64,000 nucleotides of DNA from an uncultured Phycisphaerae bacterium (lineage in GTDB: Bacteria > Planctomycetota > Phycisphaerae > UBA1845 > Fen-1342), in NCBI GenBank assembly GCA_937928595.1, contig CALGJV010000012.1, positions 160,962 to 224,961 of the forward strand, given 5' to 3'. Positions 1 to 8,414 of this stretch are shown here, piece after piece; position 1 is the stretch's first letter, and the number at the start of each line of letters is the position of its first letter. A program made the position numbers and the translations under genes. Below the pieces are notes generated by a model. The model was not told where the DNA came from. It saw only the letters and a list, made by a program, of their open reading frames with translations, and searched no databases.

Positions 1-2
1 GC

Positions 3-155
3 AACGAGTGCGACCGCTGCCTGTCGTACTGTCCGGAGGGGATCCTGCTGCACCGCGGGCCGGGCGAGTACGAGTTCGACTACGACTACTGCAAGGGCTG
101 CGGCATCTGCGCGAGCCAGTGCCCGCGCGGGGTCGTGTACATGGCGGAGCTATAG
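3..155 (+). CDS. porD: 2-oxoacid:ferredoxin oxidoreductase, ferredoxin-like (delta) subunit, 3' end
   Basis: Only the last 50 residues lie in the window; the gene begins upstream of base 1. They hold two 4Fe-4S cluster motifs: CDRCLSYCP (CxxCxxxCP, end of the first) and CKGCGICASQCP (a complete CxxCxxCxxxCP). This is the bacterial-type ferredoxin subunit that passes electrons from the catalytic core to soluble ferredoxin in four-subunit pyruvate/2-oxoacid oxidoreductases. The alpha and beta subunit genes follow directly, in the usual delta-alpha-beta order, so a gamma subunit gene is expected just upstream, outside the window. The substrate (pyruvate, 2-oxoglutarate or branched-chain 2-oxoacid) cannot be decided from this fragment. 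Confidence 0.85.
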   Translation, partial: NECDRCLSYCPEGILLHRGPGEYEFDYDYCKGCGICASQCPRGVVYMAEL

Positions 156-203
156 GGCGCCGCGGCCCGTGCCGTGCGCGGGCCGCACGCGACGGAGACT
201 CAC

Positions 204-1391
204 GTGGCGCGCTCACTCGTCACCGGTAATCACGCCGCCGGGCACACGCTCGCGCTGGCCGGCGAGGCCAACCGCGCCGCCCGCGGCTGCGTCTGCGGCG
301 CCTACCCGATCACCCCGCAGACCGAGATCATCGAGTTCCTGCGGAGTTTCCCGTTTTCGAAGGGCCGCGTCGTCCCGGTCGAGTCCGAGCACAGCGCGAT
401 GGCCGTGTGCATCGGCGGCGCGCTGGCCGGCGCCCGCACGTTCACGGCCAGCTCGGCCAACGGGCTGGCGTACATGACCGAGAACGTCTTCGCCGCGGGG
501 TACTACCGGCTGCCGATCGTGCTGATCGGCGTGAACCGCACGCTCGGCCCGCCGTGGAACATCTGGGTGGACCAGGGCGACACGCTCGCGCTGCGCGACG
601 CCGCCTGGCTCCAGTTCTACACCGAGTCGCACCAGGACCTCGTCGATACGATCCTGCTGGCGTTCCGCGTGGCCGAGGACCCGCGCATCCTCCTGCCGGC
701 GCTCGTCGCCGAAGACGGCTTCGTCGTCTCGCACACGCAGATGGTCGTCGATCTGCCCGAGCTGCCGCAGGTCGAGAAGTTCCTGCGGCCGTGCGACCTC
801 CCGCACCGCCTGCGCGGCAAGGGCGTGACGGTCGGCGGCATGATCTTTCCGCAGGACACCGCGCATCACCGCCACGAGATCCAGGCCGCGATGGACCGCG
901 TGCCGGCCGTCCTCGCCGAGGCCCTGGACGAGTTCGAGCGGGTCTTCGGGCGCCGGCCGCACGGCGTGCTGTCGGCCGAGCACACCGAGGACGCGGAGAC
1001 CGTGCTGGTGGCCTGCAACACGATGGTCCGCACGGCCCGCACCGTGGTCGAGCAGCGGCGGGCCCGCGGCGAGCGGATCGGCCTGGTCAAGGTCAAGCTG
1101 TTCCGGCCGTTCCCGCGGCGCGAGTACGCTCGCGTGCTGAAGGGGGCGCGGCGCATCGCCGTGCTCGACCGCAACCACTCGCCGGGCTCGGGCGGCATCC
1201 TCTGGCAGGAGATCGCGGCGAGCCTGCGGCCGCCCTACGTCAACGGCGACTGCCGGGTCGAGGTGTTGCAGGATTATCTGGTCGGGCTGGGCGGGGGCGA
1301 CGTGACGCCCGCGGTGCTCGACGAGATCCTGGCGGACCTGGCCGGACGCAAGACGGCCGGCGAACCCGAGTTCAAGGAGGTGCCGCTATGA
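204..1391 (+). CDS. porA: 2-oxoacid:ferredoxin oxidoreductase, alpha subunit
   Basis: 395 aa. With the beta subunit it makes the thiamine-diphosphate core that oxidatively decarboxylates a 2-oxoacid to acyl-CoA while reducing ferredoxin. The N-terminal part carries the family signature GAYPITPQTEII and the pyrimidine-binding domain; the C-terminal third (from about residue 240) is the transketolase-C-like domain with LVKVKLFRPFPRREY and the LDRNHSPGSGG segment. I chose GTG at 204 because GGAG lies 6 nt upstream; an in-frame GTG at 174 would add 10 residues and cannot be excluded. The stop overlaps the next start as ATGA, so alpha and beta are translationally coupled. Substrate specificity is not readable by eye. 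Confidence 0.88.
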   Translation: MARSLVTGNHAAGHTLALAGEANRAARGCVCGAYPITPQTEIIEFLRSFPFSKGRVVPVESEHSAMAVCIGGALAGARTFTASSANGLAYMTENVFAAGYYRLPIVLIGVNRTLGPPWNIWVDQGDTLALRDAAWLQFYTESHQDLVDTILLAFRVAEDPRILLPALVAEDGFVVSHTQMVVDLPELPQVEKFLRPCDLPHRLRGKGVTVGGMIFPQDTAHHRHEIQAAMDRVPAVLAEALDEFERVFGRRPHGVLSAEHTEDAETVLVACNTMVRTARTVVEQRRARGERIGLVKVKLFRPFPRREYARVLKGARRIAVLDRNHSPGSGGILWQEIAASLRPPYVNGDCRVEVLQDYLVGLGGGDVTPAVLDEILADLAGRKTAGEPEFKEVPL

Positions 1392-2296
1392 CGACGCTGG
1401 CCGCACCCGCGGCGGCCGCCCGCTGCGACGGCGTGCTGCGCCCCGGCAACACGAACTGCGCCGGCTGCGGCATGTCGATCGGCCTCCAGTGGCTGGAGCA
1501 GGCGTTGGAGGGCGCCCGGCCGACGCTGTGCATCCCGGCCTGCTGCGGCATCGTGACGGCGGGCGCGTTTCCGACCAGCGCGTACGGGGTGCCGACGATC
1601 GCGACGACGTTCGCCAGCGCGGCGGCGGTGGCGACCGGCGTGGCGTCGGTCGTGGAGCTGAACCGCGAGGCCGACCTGACGGTGTGCTGGACGGGCGACG
1701 GCGGCACGTACGACATCGGCTTGGCGACGCTCTCGGCCGCCGCCGAACGCAACGAGAACATCCTGTACGTCTGCTACGACAACGAGATCTACGGGAACAC
1801 CGGGGGGCAGCGGAGCAGCGCGACGCCGCAGGGCGTGAAGACCAGCACGACCACGCAGGGGAAGGCCGAGCCGAAAAAGGACATCGTCGCGATTCTCGCG
1901 GCGCACCGCATCCCGTACGCGGCGACGTTGTCCGTCGCGCACCGCGACGACTTCCTGCGGAAGGTCCGCACCGCGCGCGACACGCGCGGCTTCCGGTTTC
2001 TGCTGATGCTCTCGCCGTGCCCCACCGGCTGGAAGAGCGAGCCGGAGGACAGCGTCGAGCTCATCCGCATGGCTGTCGGCTGCGGCCTGTTCCCGCTCTA
2101 CGAGGTTTTCGAGGGTCGGCGCTATCGGATCAACGCCCGGCCGGACGGCACGCCGCTCGAGGATTACCTGGGCCGCCAGCGGCGGTACAAGTCCGAGTCG
2201 CTTGACCTGGCGCGGCTGAAGGCGGACATCGCCGCCCAGTGGGCCTACCTCGAGGCGATGGAGCGGGCCTTCCCCGCGGCCACCGACGGTGCCTGA
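1388..2296 (+). CDS. porB: 2-oxoacid:ferredoxin oxidoreductase, beta subunit (TPP-binding)
   Basis: 302 aa, normal for a PorB-type subunit. It binds thiamine diphosphate: the GDGGTYDIG stretch followed by the NEIYGNTGGQRS segment is the TPP/Mg site. Near the N-terminus NCAGCGM gives the CxxC pair of the 4Fe-4S cluster that accepts electrons from the TPP intermediate. The start ATG overlaps the alpha stop (ATGA) and has a strong AAGGAGG 7 nt upstream. It is the last gene of the oxidoreductase operon; the next gene starts after the stop and appears to have its own promoter. Confidence 0.88.
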   Translation: MTTLAAPAAAARCDGVLRPGNTNCAGCGMSIGLQWLEQALEGARPTLCIPACCGIVTAGAFPTSAYGVPTIATTFASAAAVATGVASVVELNREADLTVCWTGDGGTYDIGLATLSAAAERNENILYVCYDNEIYGNTGGQRSSATPQGVKTSTTTQGKAEPKKDIVAILAAHRIPYAATLSVAHRDDFLRKVRTARDTRGFRFLLMLSPCPTGWKSEPEDSVELIRMAVGCGLFPLYEVFEGRRYRINARPDGTPLEDYLGRQRRYKSESLDLARLKADIAAQWAYLEAMERAFPAATDGA

Positions 2297-2309
2297 CGCG
2301 GTCGCGCGG

Positions 2310-2315
2310 TACACT
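2310..2315 (+). promoter_or_regulatory. -10-like hexamer TACACT 6 nt before a start codon
   Basis: TACACT is followed by gcccgc and then the ATG at 2322 of the phosphoesterase gene. No Shine-Dalgarno fits in 6 nt, so transcription would begin at or next to the start codon (leaderless mRNA). The same arrangement occurs at 61109 (TACGCT-gcccgc-ATG) and 52001 (TAAACT-acgccc-ATG). No convincing -35 is visible. The call is inference from position and recurrence. Confidence 0.45.
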
Positions 2316-2321
2316 GCCCGC

Positions 2322-3185
2322 ATGCCGCGCTGCCTGTTCGCGTCCGATCTGCACGGGCGCACCGACCGCTACGAGACGCTGCTGGCCGAGGTCCGGGCCC
2401 GGCCGCCGGCCGCGGTGTTCCTGGGGGGCGACCTGCTGCCGCACGGGCTGCGGCCCGTCCGTGCGGCGGAGGCGGAGTACGCGGACTTCCTGGGGGACTA
2501 CCTCGCGCCGCGCCTGCGGGCGCTGCGGGCCGACCTGGGCGGTGCGTATCCGCGCGTGTTCGTGATTCTCGGGAACGATGATCCGCGCTCCGCGGAGGCG
2601 ATGGTGCGGGCGCTGGCCGACGAGGGTCTCTGGGAGTACGTCCACGAGCGGCGAGCGACGCTGGAAGGCTGGGACATCTTCGGCTACGCGTGTGTCCCGC
2701 CGACGCCGTTCCAGTTGAAGGACTGGGAGCGGTACGACGTGTCGCGGTATGTCGACCCGGGCTGCGTCGCCCCGGAGGACGGCCGGCGGACCGTGCCGGC
2801 GCCGGAATCGGAGTTGCGCTACGCGACGATCGCGGACGACCTGGCGCGGCTCACGGGCGACGGGCCGCTGGACCGCGCGATCCTGCTGCTGCACACGCCG
2901 CCGTACCGCACGGCGCTGGACCGGGCGGCGCTGGACGGCCGCGTCATCGACCATGTACCGGTGGATGTGCACGTCGGCAGCATCGCGGTGCGGCGGCTGA
3001 TCGAGACCCGCCGGCCGGCGGTCGTGCTGTGCGGACACATCCACGAGGCGCCACGGCTGACGGGCACGTGGTGCGACCGGGTTGGCGCGACGCCGTGTTT
3101 GACGGCGGCGCACGACGGCCCGGAGCTGGCGCTGGTCGAGTTCGACCCGGCGGATCCGGGCGCCGCTACGCGGACCCTGCGCTGA
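2322..3185 (+). CDS. calcineurin-like metallophosphoesterase
   Basis: 287 aa. The ordered dinuclear-metal motifs of the family are all present: SDLHG near the N-terminus, FLGGDLL, GNDD, LLHTPPY and CGHIHE. It should hydrolyse a phosphoester, but the family covers nucleotidases, phosphodiesterases and protein phosphatases, so the substrate is unknown. I took ATG 2322, directly before the first motif; a GTG at 2289 would overlap the porB stop and add 11 unremarkable residues. The upstream TACACT suggests its own leaderless transcript. The 3' end overlaps the convergent PEP/pyruvate-binding gene by 20 nt. Confidence 0.82.
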   Translation: MPRCLFASDLHGRTDRYETLLAEVRARPPAAVFLGGDLLPHGLRPVRAAEAEYADFLGDYLAPRLRALRADLGGAYPRVFVILGNDDPRSAEAMVRALADEGLWEYVHERRATLEGWDIFGYACVPPTPFQLKDWERYDVSRYVDPGCVAPEDGRRTVPAPESELRYATIADDLARLTGDGPLDRAILLLHTPPYRTALDRAALDGRVIDHVPVDVHVGSIAVRRLIETRRPAVVLCGHIHEAPRLTGTWCDRVGATPCLTAAHDGPELALVEFDPADPGAATRTLR

Positions 3186-6100
3186 CGTCGCGGCCCTTGA
3201 GGGGCAGGGGGCGGGCGGCGTCGCTGACGGCGTTGATCTTCAGCGCGAAGCTCGAGCCGCGGGCGATGTCGTCGTCCGTGACGATGTGGACGTCGAGCAG
3301 GCCGTCGGACCGGTAGCCGGTCCGCAGGTAGTTCATCTCGGCCAGGCACAGGCTCCAGCCCTCGAGCCAGCGCTCGAGTTCGGCGCGCTGGGTCTCGGTG
3401 CCGCGGAAGTGGACCAGCAGGTCGATGTCGCTGGCGGGGCCGGCCGTCGCGTTCTTAGTGCTGCCGAACACGTAGAGCCCGACGACGCCGAAGCGCTCGG
3501 GGTCGAGCTGGGCGCCGACGCGCTCGGCCATGCGCAGCCGCCAGCGCCAGTCCTGGTCGCGGGCGGGCTTGCCGACGACTTCCGGGGTGTCGATGGTCTC
3601 GACCGCCGCGGCGGGCGGGACCAGCACGCCGACGGCCTCGTCGAGATCGGCGTTGAGCAGGACGCGCAGCACCTGGCCGCCGGCGGCGGCGGGGACGTCG
3701 ATCACGCGGAGCACGGGGCTCAGCGCGGCGAAATCGGGCAGCAGGCTGCCGAGCAGGTTGGTGGAGCGGGTGAAGAAGTCCTCCTGGAAGCGGACGCCCG
3801 GCTCGTCGGGATACAGCGGCAGGTAGCGGATGTTCGCCTCGACGAGGTCCTGGAAGAAGTGCGTGCCGAACGACAGATCAGGCGTGTATTCGCCGCGCTG
3901 CCGGGCGATCTCGATCAGCATGGCCGTGTTGCAGATGTCGGAGTACGTGACGCGCACGCCGAGCTTGATGTCGCCGCGGCTGCCCCAGCGGCCGGGGCCC
4001 ATCAAGGCGAACTGCCGCTTGGGCAGCAGCTTGTTGAGACGCCCCACGGCGCGCCCGACCGCGGCCAGCTCGTCGTAGCTGCTGAGCCGCGCGTAGCCGT
4101 CGGGGTCCACGTAGACGATGTGCGTGAGGTCGGGCACGTGGCCATTGGATACGTGCCGATGGGCGGAGAAGAGCAGACGCTCGACGGGGATGTCCCGCGG
4201 GATCGGCGTGGGCGAAGCGCGTTGGGCCGGGTTCTGGGTGCGGCACTGGAGCAGGTACAGGTCGCGGCCGTCACAAGCGAACTCGATGTCGACCGGGCTG
4301 TGGATCTTGTCCTCCAGCAGCTTGAGCACGGTGTGCATCTGCTTGAGGAAGGGGGTCCGGGTCAGCAGCCCTTCGAAGGTCACGACGATGTCGTCCTCGT
4401 TGAAGTCGAGCTGGCCGAGCAGGGGCGGGCGCAGGTGCCCGTGGCTGCACACGGAGACGAGCTGCTCGATGCCCGGCATCTGGTCGCCGCACATCCGCAG
4501 GAAGTCGGTCACTTCGACCGTCTCGAACGTGTTCTGCGCGAGGTTGATGACGTCCATGAAGCGCGGGGCGTAGCGGACGACCTCCTCCATCGTGGAGTTG
4601 ACCCGCAGGCCGGGCTGGCCGGGCGAAACCAGGACGGGGTAGTCGTCGCCGAGACGGTCGACGGCCCGAGTGCCCAGGCCGGGCACGAGCCGCACGAGGC
4701 CGTCCTCGCGCTTGATGCGCGGCGACCAGCGGAACTCGTTGTGGCTGAAGGCCACTCCGGCGAAGGTGGGCGCGAAGTACGGCCAGGCCCTCGCCCCGAC
4801 GACTTCCTGGATCATGATCCCCATGCCCTCCTGGAAGTCGAGCAGGTTGCGCTCGGCCCGATACTGGATCGGGTCGGGACTGAAGACCGACGCGTAGATT
4901 TCGGTGAGGGCGTCGACGAGCGCGCGGAGACGGTCGGCCTTGGGGCCCTGGTTGGCCAGGAACAGGCTCTTGTACTTTCCGGAGAACGCGGCCCCGAAGC
5001 GGTCCTCGAGCAGGCTCGAGCTGCGGACGATCAGCGGTTGCTCGCCGAAGTCGTCCAGCGCCAGCGAGAGGCCCTTGATGATGTCGTTGGGGATCTGCGA
5101 GTGCTTGAACACCTGCACGATGTCCGGGTACTCCTGCCGGACCTCGTCGATGTCCTTGTACTTCTGCGTGAAGACGTCCTCGAGATGGTTGCAGTAGATG
5201 AAGTCGTGCAGCGCGTCCGAGGTCAGGTACCAGCTCTTGGGCGTGCGGATGTTCGCGAGCAGGTCGCCGTCGCGGCGGTGCCGGCGGACGATCTGGCTGG
5301 CGAGGAACAGCCCGGCGCTCTTGCCGCCGATCTTCCCGTGCCCGCGGGCCGGGTAGATCATGCGCTGCATGAGGTCGTGGAAATCCTTGATGTCCACGTA
5401 ATCCTTGGCGATGTTGATGTACTCGAGCTGATCGGTGAGGAAGCGCCGGATCAGCGAGACGCGCAGCCCCTTGCGCGTCGAGGTGGACAGCTCGACCTCG
5501 CCGTGCGTCGCGTGCTGGTAGCGGTGGATGGCCTCGCTGACCTCGGCCAGGGACGTGTGGTAGTTCTCCAGCGCGTTCACGAGGAAGCTGGCCCGGTCCT
5601 GCTTGATCCACTTCTGGATGCAGGCCACGATCTCCTCGTCGCTCAGGTGCATCGCGGCGATGCGGAAGGCCTCGTCGACCAGCGTGTCGGCGCTGACCGG
5701 GTCGCCGACCTGCCGCGGGCGGTTGGTCTCGATCAGCAGGTCCGGCGCCGGGCCCCGCTGCCCGTGGGCGAACTGCCGCAGCAGCGCGTCGGCCTCCTTG
5801 ACGCCGCTCCAGCACAGGTGGTTGATCATCTTGCGGGCGACGCGCAGCAGCAGGGCCTGGTCCGTGCGCCGCAGCAGGTCGAGGATCACCGACCAGTCGC
5901 GCATCGTGTACTTCGCGATGTTGCGCTCGGCCTTGCGCCACTGCTGCATCGACTCGACCAGCTGCCGGTGCATCACGAAGCTGGCCAGCCGGTCCGCGAT
6001 CGTGTCGATCAGCCGCCGCTCCTCCTTGAGGAACGGCCCCTCGTCCAGCGGCGGCAGCTCGGCGGTGTAGCACACCTCGAGCTGCCCGACGGACTGGCCC

Positions 6101-6369
6101 TGCACGCGGATGTCGGTGCGCTGGATCCAGGGCGTTTCCGCGAAGTTCTTCGACTCGTAGATCGCGCCGCGGTACGTGATGCGGGCGCCGCACAGGTCCG
6201 GGTACTGCCACCCGGACGGCAGCGCGTTGATCACCCCCACGAACACCTGGTCCATCGTCAGGGTCTCGTCGCTGGCGAGCTCCTCGACGGTGTACAGGCA
6301 GTTCAGTTCCTTGGCCCGCTCGTGCAGGTCGCGAAGGATGCTCTCGATCGGCGTGTTCGACGCCGGCAT
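3166..6369 (-). CDS. PEP/pyruvate-binding domain protein with GAF-like N-terminus and C-terminal nucleotidyltransferase domain
   Basis: 1067 aa. Residues about 20-135 look like a GAF-type sensor domain. Residues about 345-710 match the ATP-grasp PEP/pyruvate-binding domain of PEP synthase and pyruvate phosphate dikinase: GGKSAGL at 348-354, RSSSLLED at 449-456, IQEVVG at 520-525, and DIEFA...YLLQCR near 694-710. A following domain has GPGRWGS (791-797) and GTHFFQDL (835-842). Residues about 955-1045 form a minimal nucleotidyltransferase: GS (969-970), then DID (981-983), as in MNT-type enzymes. I see no phosphohistidine swivel motif (TSHxAI) and no PEP-utilising C-terminal barrel, so it is not a classical PEP synthase. 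The start has GGGAG 5 nt upstream, and a minus-strand TATCCT (6413-6418) may be the -10. A paralogue lies immediately upstream on the same strand. Function unknown. Confidence 0.8.
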   Translation of the reverse strand: MPASNTPIESILRDLHERAKELNCLYTVEELASDETLTMDQVFVGVINALPSGWQYPDLCGARITYRGAIYESKNFAETPWIQRTDIRVQGQSVGQLEVCYTAELPPLDEGPFLKEERRLIDTIADRLASFVMHRQLVESMQQWRKAERNIAKYTMRDWSVILDLLRRTDQALLLRVARKMINHLCWSGVKEADALLRQFAHGQRGPAPDLLIETNRPRQVGDPVSADTLVDEAFRIAAMHLSDEEIVACIQKWIKQDRASFLVNALENYHTSLAEVSEAIHRYQHATHGEVELSTSTRKGLRVSLIRRFLTDQLEYINIAKDYVDIKDFHDLMQRMIYPARGHGKIGGKSAGLFLASQIVRRHRRDGDLLANIRTPKSWYLTSDALHDFIYCNHLEDVFTQKYKDIDEVRQEYPDIVQVFKHSQIPNDIIKGLSLALDDFGEQPLIVRSSSLLEDRFGAAFSGKYKSLFLANQGPKADRLRALVDALTEIYASVFSPDPIQYRAERNLLDFQEGMGIMIQEVVGARAWPYFAPTFAGVAFSHNEFRWSPRIKREDGLVRLVPGLGTRAVDRLGDDYPVLVSPGQPGLRVNSTMEEVVRYAPRFMDVINLAQNTFETVEVTDFLRMCGDQMPGIEQLVSVCSHGHLRPPLLGQLDFNEDDIVVTFEGLLTRTPFLKQMHTVLKLLEDKIHSPVDIEFACDGRDLYLLQCRTQNPAQRASPTPIPRDIPVERLLFSAHRHVSNGHVPDLTHIVYVDPDGYARLSSYDELAAVGRAVGRLNKLLPKRQFALMGPGRWGSRGDIKLGVRVTYSDICNTAMLIEIARQRGEYTPDLSFGTHFFQDLVEANIRYLPLYPDEPGVRFQEDFFTRSTNLLGSLLPDFAALSPVLRVIDVPAAAGGQVLRVLLNADLDEAVGVLVPPAAAVETIDTPEVVGKPARDQDWRWRLRMAERVGAQLDPERFGVVGLYVFGSTKNATAGPASDIDLLVHFRGTETQRAELERWLEGWSLCLAEMNYLRTGYRSDGLLDVHIVTDDDIARGSSFALKINAVSDAARPLPLKGRDVSAGSA

Positions 6370-6461
6370 CGGTCACTCCCAGTTCGGCGGCCGCGGCCGC
6401 ACCTCCGTGTAAAGGATAGAGCGTTCGCGACCGCGCGGCGACGGGCCCGCCCGTCCGTGCG

Positions 6462-8216
6462 TCAATCCCGGGCGGGCACGATGACCCCCCGCCCCGTGCG
6501 GCCGTCGACCCGCACCGCCAGCGGCCGCGGGCACCGGACGTGCCGCACCAGCGGCCCCTCGCCGACCAGCGGCAGGGCGGCCAGCGCGTCCCAGTGAATC
6601 CGCCCGGGCCCGGCGTGGTGCACCGTGAAGTACAGCACGCCGAAGCTCGTCATGTTGTGAAAGAAGTGCGAGCCCTGGCTCGGCGTGACGTGCATATCCG
6701 GCCGCGTCGCCTCCACGATCACGCGCGCGGCGGCGATCTGGGGCCAGGTCACCGGGATGCCCAGCCACGGATCGCTGCTGCCCCAGCGGCCGAACCCGAT
6801 CAGGACGCAGTGCCGGCCGGCCTCCACCAGCGCCCGCGACAGGGTTTCAAGCTCGGCCGCCGCGGCCCGCGTGTGCTTCGGCTCGAAGGTGTCCGGGCGG
6901 ACGTAAACGATGTCGGTCAGGTCGTCCCGGGCCCCGTTGCCCAGTACCCGGTCGCTGCTGACCAGGGCGGCGGGGTCGGCCAGCACGTGGTCGGGCACCT
7001 CGATGCGTTCCCCGGACACGAGCGTCGGGCGAAGCTGGAGAAAGCCGAACTCGGCCGGGCCGCGGCGCTCCGGATCGAACGTGACGGCGAACTCGATCTC
7101 CACGTCGCTGGCCAGCGCCTCGCGGCAGACGGTCATCAGGTGGCGAATGGCGGAATTGAGCGGGATTTCGTCGAGTTCGAGGAGCGGGGCGAACGTGAGC
7201 GCCCGGGGCCCGCTGCGGCCGAGGCCCATGACGAGCCGGTCCGACTCGCCGTCGTACGTGGACGCAAGGGGGCGGAGCGTGCCGTCGGCTTCGGCATCGG
7301 CGAGCGAGCCGCTGACGAGATACTCGGCCTCGTTGATCGGGTCATAGGCGGGCGGCGGGCCCATGTTGACGGCCCAGAACTCGGTCTGGGTGTTGTCGAG
7401 GAGTTCGCGGGCGGAGCCGTAGGGCGGGGGCAGCGCCGGGTAGGCGGGGGAATACGTCCAGACGACGCCGCCGTCGACGATCGTTTTGCCCAGGCCCAGC
7501 GCGAGGCTGACGACCCCGTCCTCGGGCCGGGCGGGGGGCATCGGATAGAAGTTGTACGTGCGGATGACGCCGCTCAGGGCAGGGTAGAAACGGTCGCCGT
7601 GGCGCCGGCCGACGACTTCCTGGATGATGACGGCCATGCGCTCGTCCTCGCACGCGCGGCCGATGGCGCGGAGGTAGCGGCGGGCGTCCTGGAAGAAGGT
7701 GGAGGCCCAGACGTACTTGATCGCCTCGGCCAGGCGCTGGAAGCGGTGGTCGGTGTCCGGCTGGTTGTTGGCGATCATCTTGGTGGCGTACGTGCCGGCG
7801 AAGGGGTGGCGCAGGGCGTCCTCGAGCAGGCTCGAGGAGCGGACCGCCAGCGGCGTATGCATCTCCTGCACGATCGCGCGCAGGTCGCCGACAATGAGGG
7901 GTGGCAAGTCGGCCCGCTGGAACGCATGCGCGAGGCGATCGTCGGGCGGCTCTTCGCGGACCACGTCCCACAACCGGTTGTGGGCCATGAACTGCTCGAA
8001 CGTGTCGGTCTGTACGACCGTGAGGCGCGGAATGCGGATGGTCAGCCCCGGGATCAGCCCCGGGGGGCACTGCTCCGTGATGATGCGCTTGATGAAGGCC
8101 AGCCCCAGGGCCTTGCCGCCGAGCGCGCCGGTCCCAATGACGGTAAAGTCGCGGTCCGAGGACAGGAACTGCCGGTCGAACGGAGGGAAGCTACTTTCGG
8201 CCGCGACGACGGGCAT
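6462..8216 (-). CDS. PEP/pyruvate-binding domain protein (paralogue without nucleotidyltransferase)
   Basis: 584 aa, related along its length to residues about 340-890 of the neighbouring 1067-aa protein: GGKALGLAF, RSSSLLED, IQEVVG, DVEIEFAV, then GFGRWGSSDPWLG and GSHFFHNM. It has the ATP-grasp pyruvate/PEP-binding fold but no phosphohistidine domain, so the reaction is unknown. The start at 8216 is preceded by GGGAGAAGG, a strong ribosome-binding site; the upstream in-frame extension (to 8345) is low-complexity and unlikely. About 92 nt separate it from the paralogue, so the two are probably co-transcribed and may act together. The C-terminus ends just after the GTGRGVIVPARD segment, where the larger paralogue continues. 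Confidence 0.78.
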   Translation of the reverse strand: MPVVAAESSFPPFDRQFLSSDRDFTVIGTGALGGKALGLAFIKRIITEQCPPGLIPGLTIRIPRLTVVQTDTFEQFMAHNRLWDVVREEPPDDRLAHAFQRADLPPLIVGDLRAIVQEMHTPLAVRSSSLLEDALRHPFAGTYATKMIANNQPDTDHRFQRLAEAIKYVWASTFFQDARRYLRAIGRACEDERMAVIIQEVVGRRHGDRFYPALSGVIRTYNFYPMPPARPEDGVVSLALGLGKTIVDGGVVWTYSPAYPALPPPYGSARELLDNTQTEFWAVNMGPPPAYDPINEAEYLVSGSLADAEADGTLRPLASTYDGESDRLVMGLGRSGPRALTFAPLLELDEIPLNSAIRHLMTVCREALASDVEIEFAVTFDPERRGPAEFGFLQLRPTLVSGERIEVPDHVLADPAALVSSDRVLGNGARDDLTDIVYVRPDTFEPKHTRAAAAELETLSRALVEAGRHCVLIGFGRWGSSDPWLGIPVTWPQIAAARVIVEATRPDMHVTPSQGSHFFHNMTSFGVLYFTVHHAGPGRIHWDALAALPLVGEGPLVRHVRCPRPLAVRVDGRTGRGVIVPARD

Positions 8217-8414
8217 GACACCTTCTCCCGGCGGGCGGGCGGGCGCAGCGCCGGCCCCGGCCTGGCCGTGGCCCGTGCATTCTAAACAGGACCCGGCCGG
8301 TCCGCGACGCGCCGCGGGCGCGTTGACACGGCCGGCGGCCGTCACCTAAGCTGAAGTCCGTCGCGCGCCCCGAGCGCAGCCCGACACTTCTCTCGTGAGG
8401 CGGCAGGATCGGTC

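Noticed and set aside
3166..6369. classical PEP synthase or pyruvate phosphate dikinase
   Set aside because: No phosphohistidine swivel motif and no PEP-utilising barrel could be found in the sequence.
3286..6597. 1103-codon plus-strand ORF
   Set aside because: Exact antisense shadow of the PEP/pyruvate-binding gene; Val/Leu/Asp/Arg-rich composition from high third-position GC, no domain and no ribosome-binding site.
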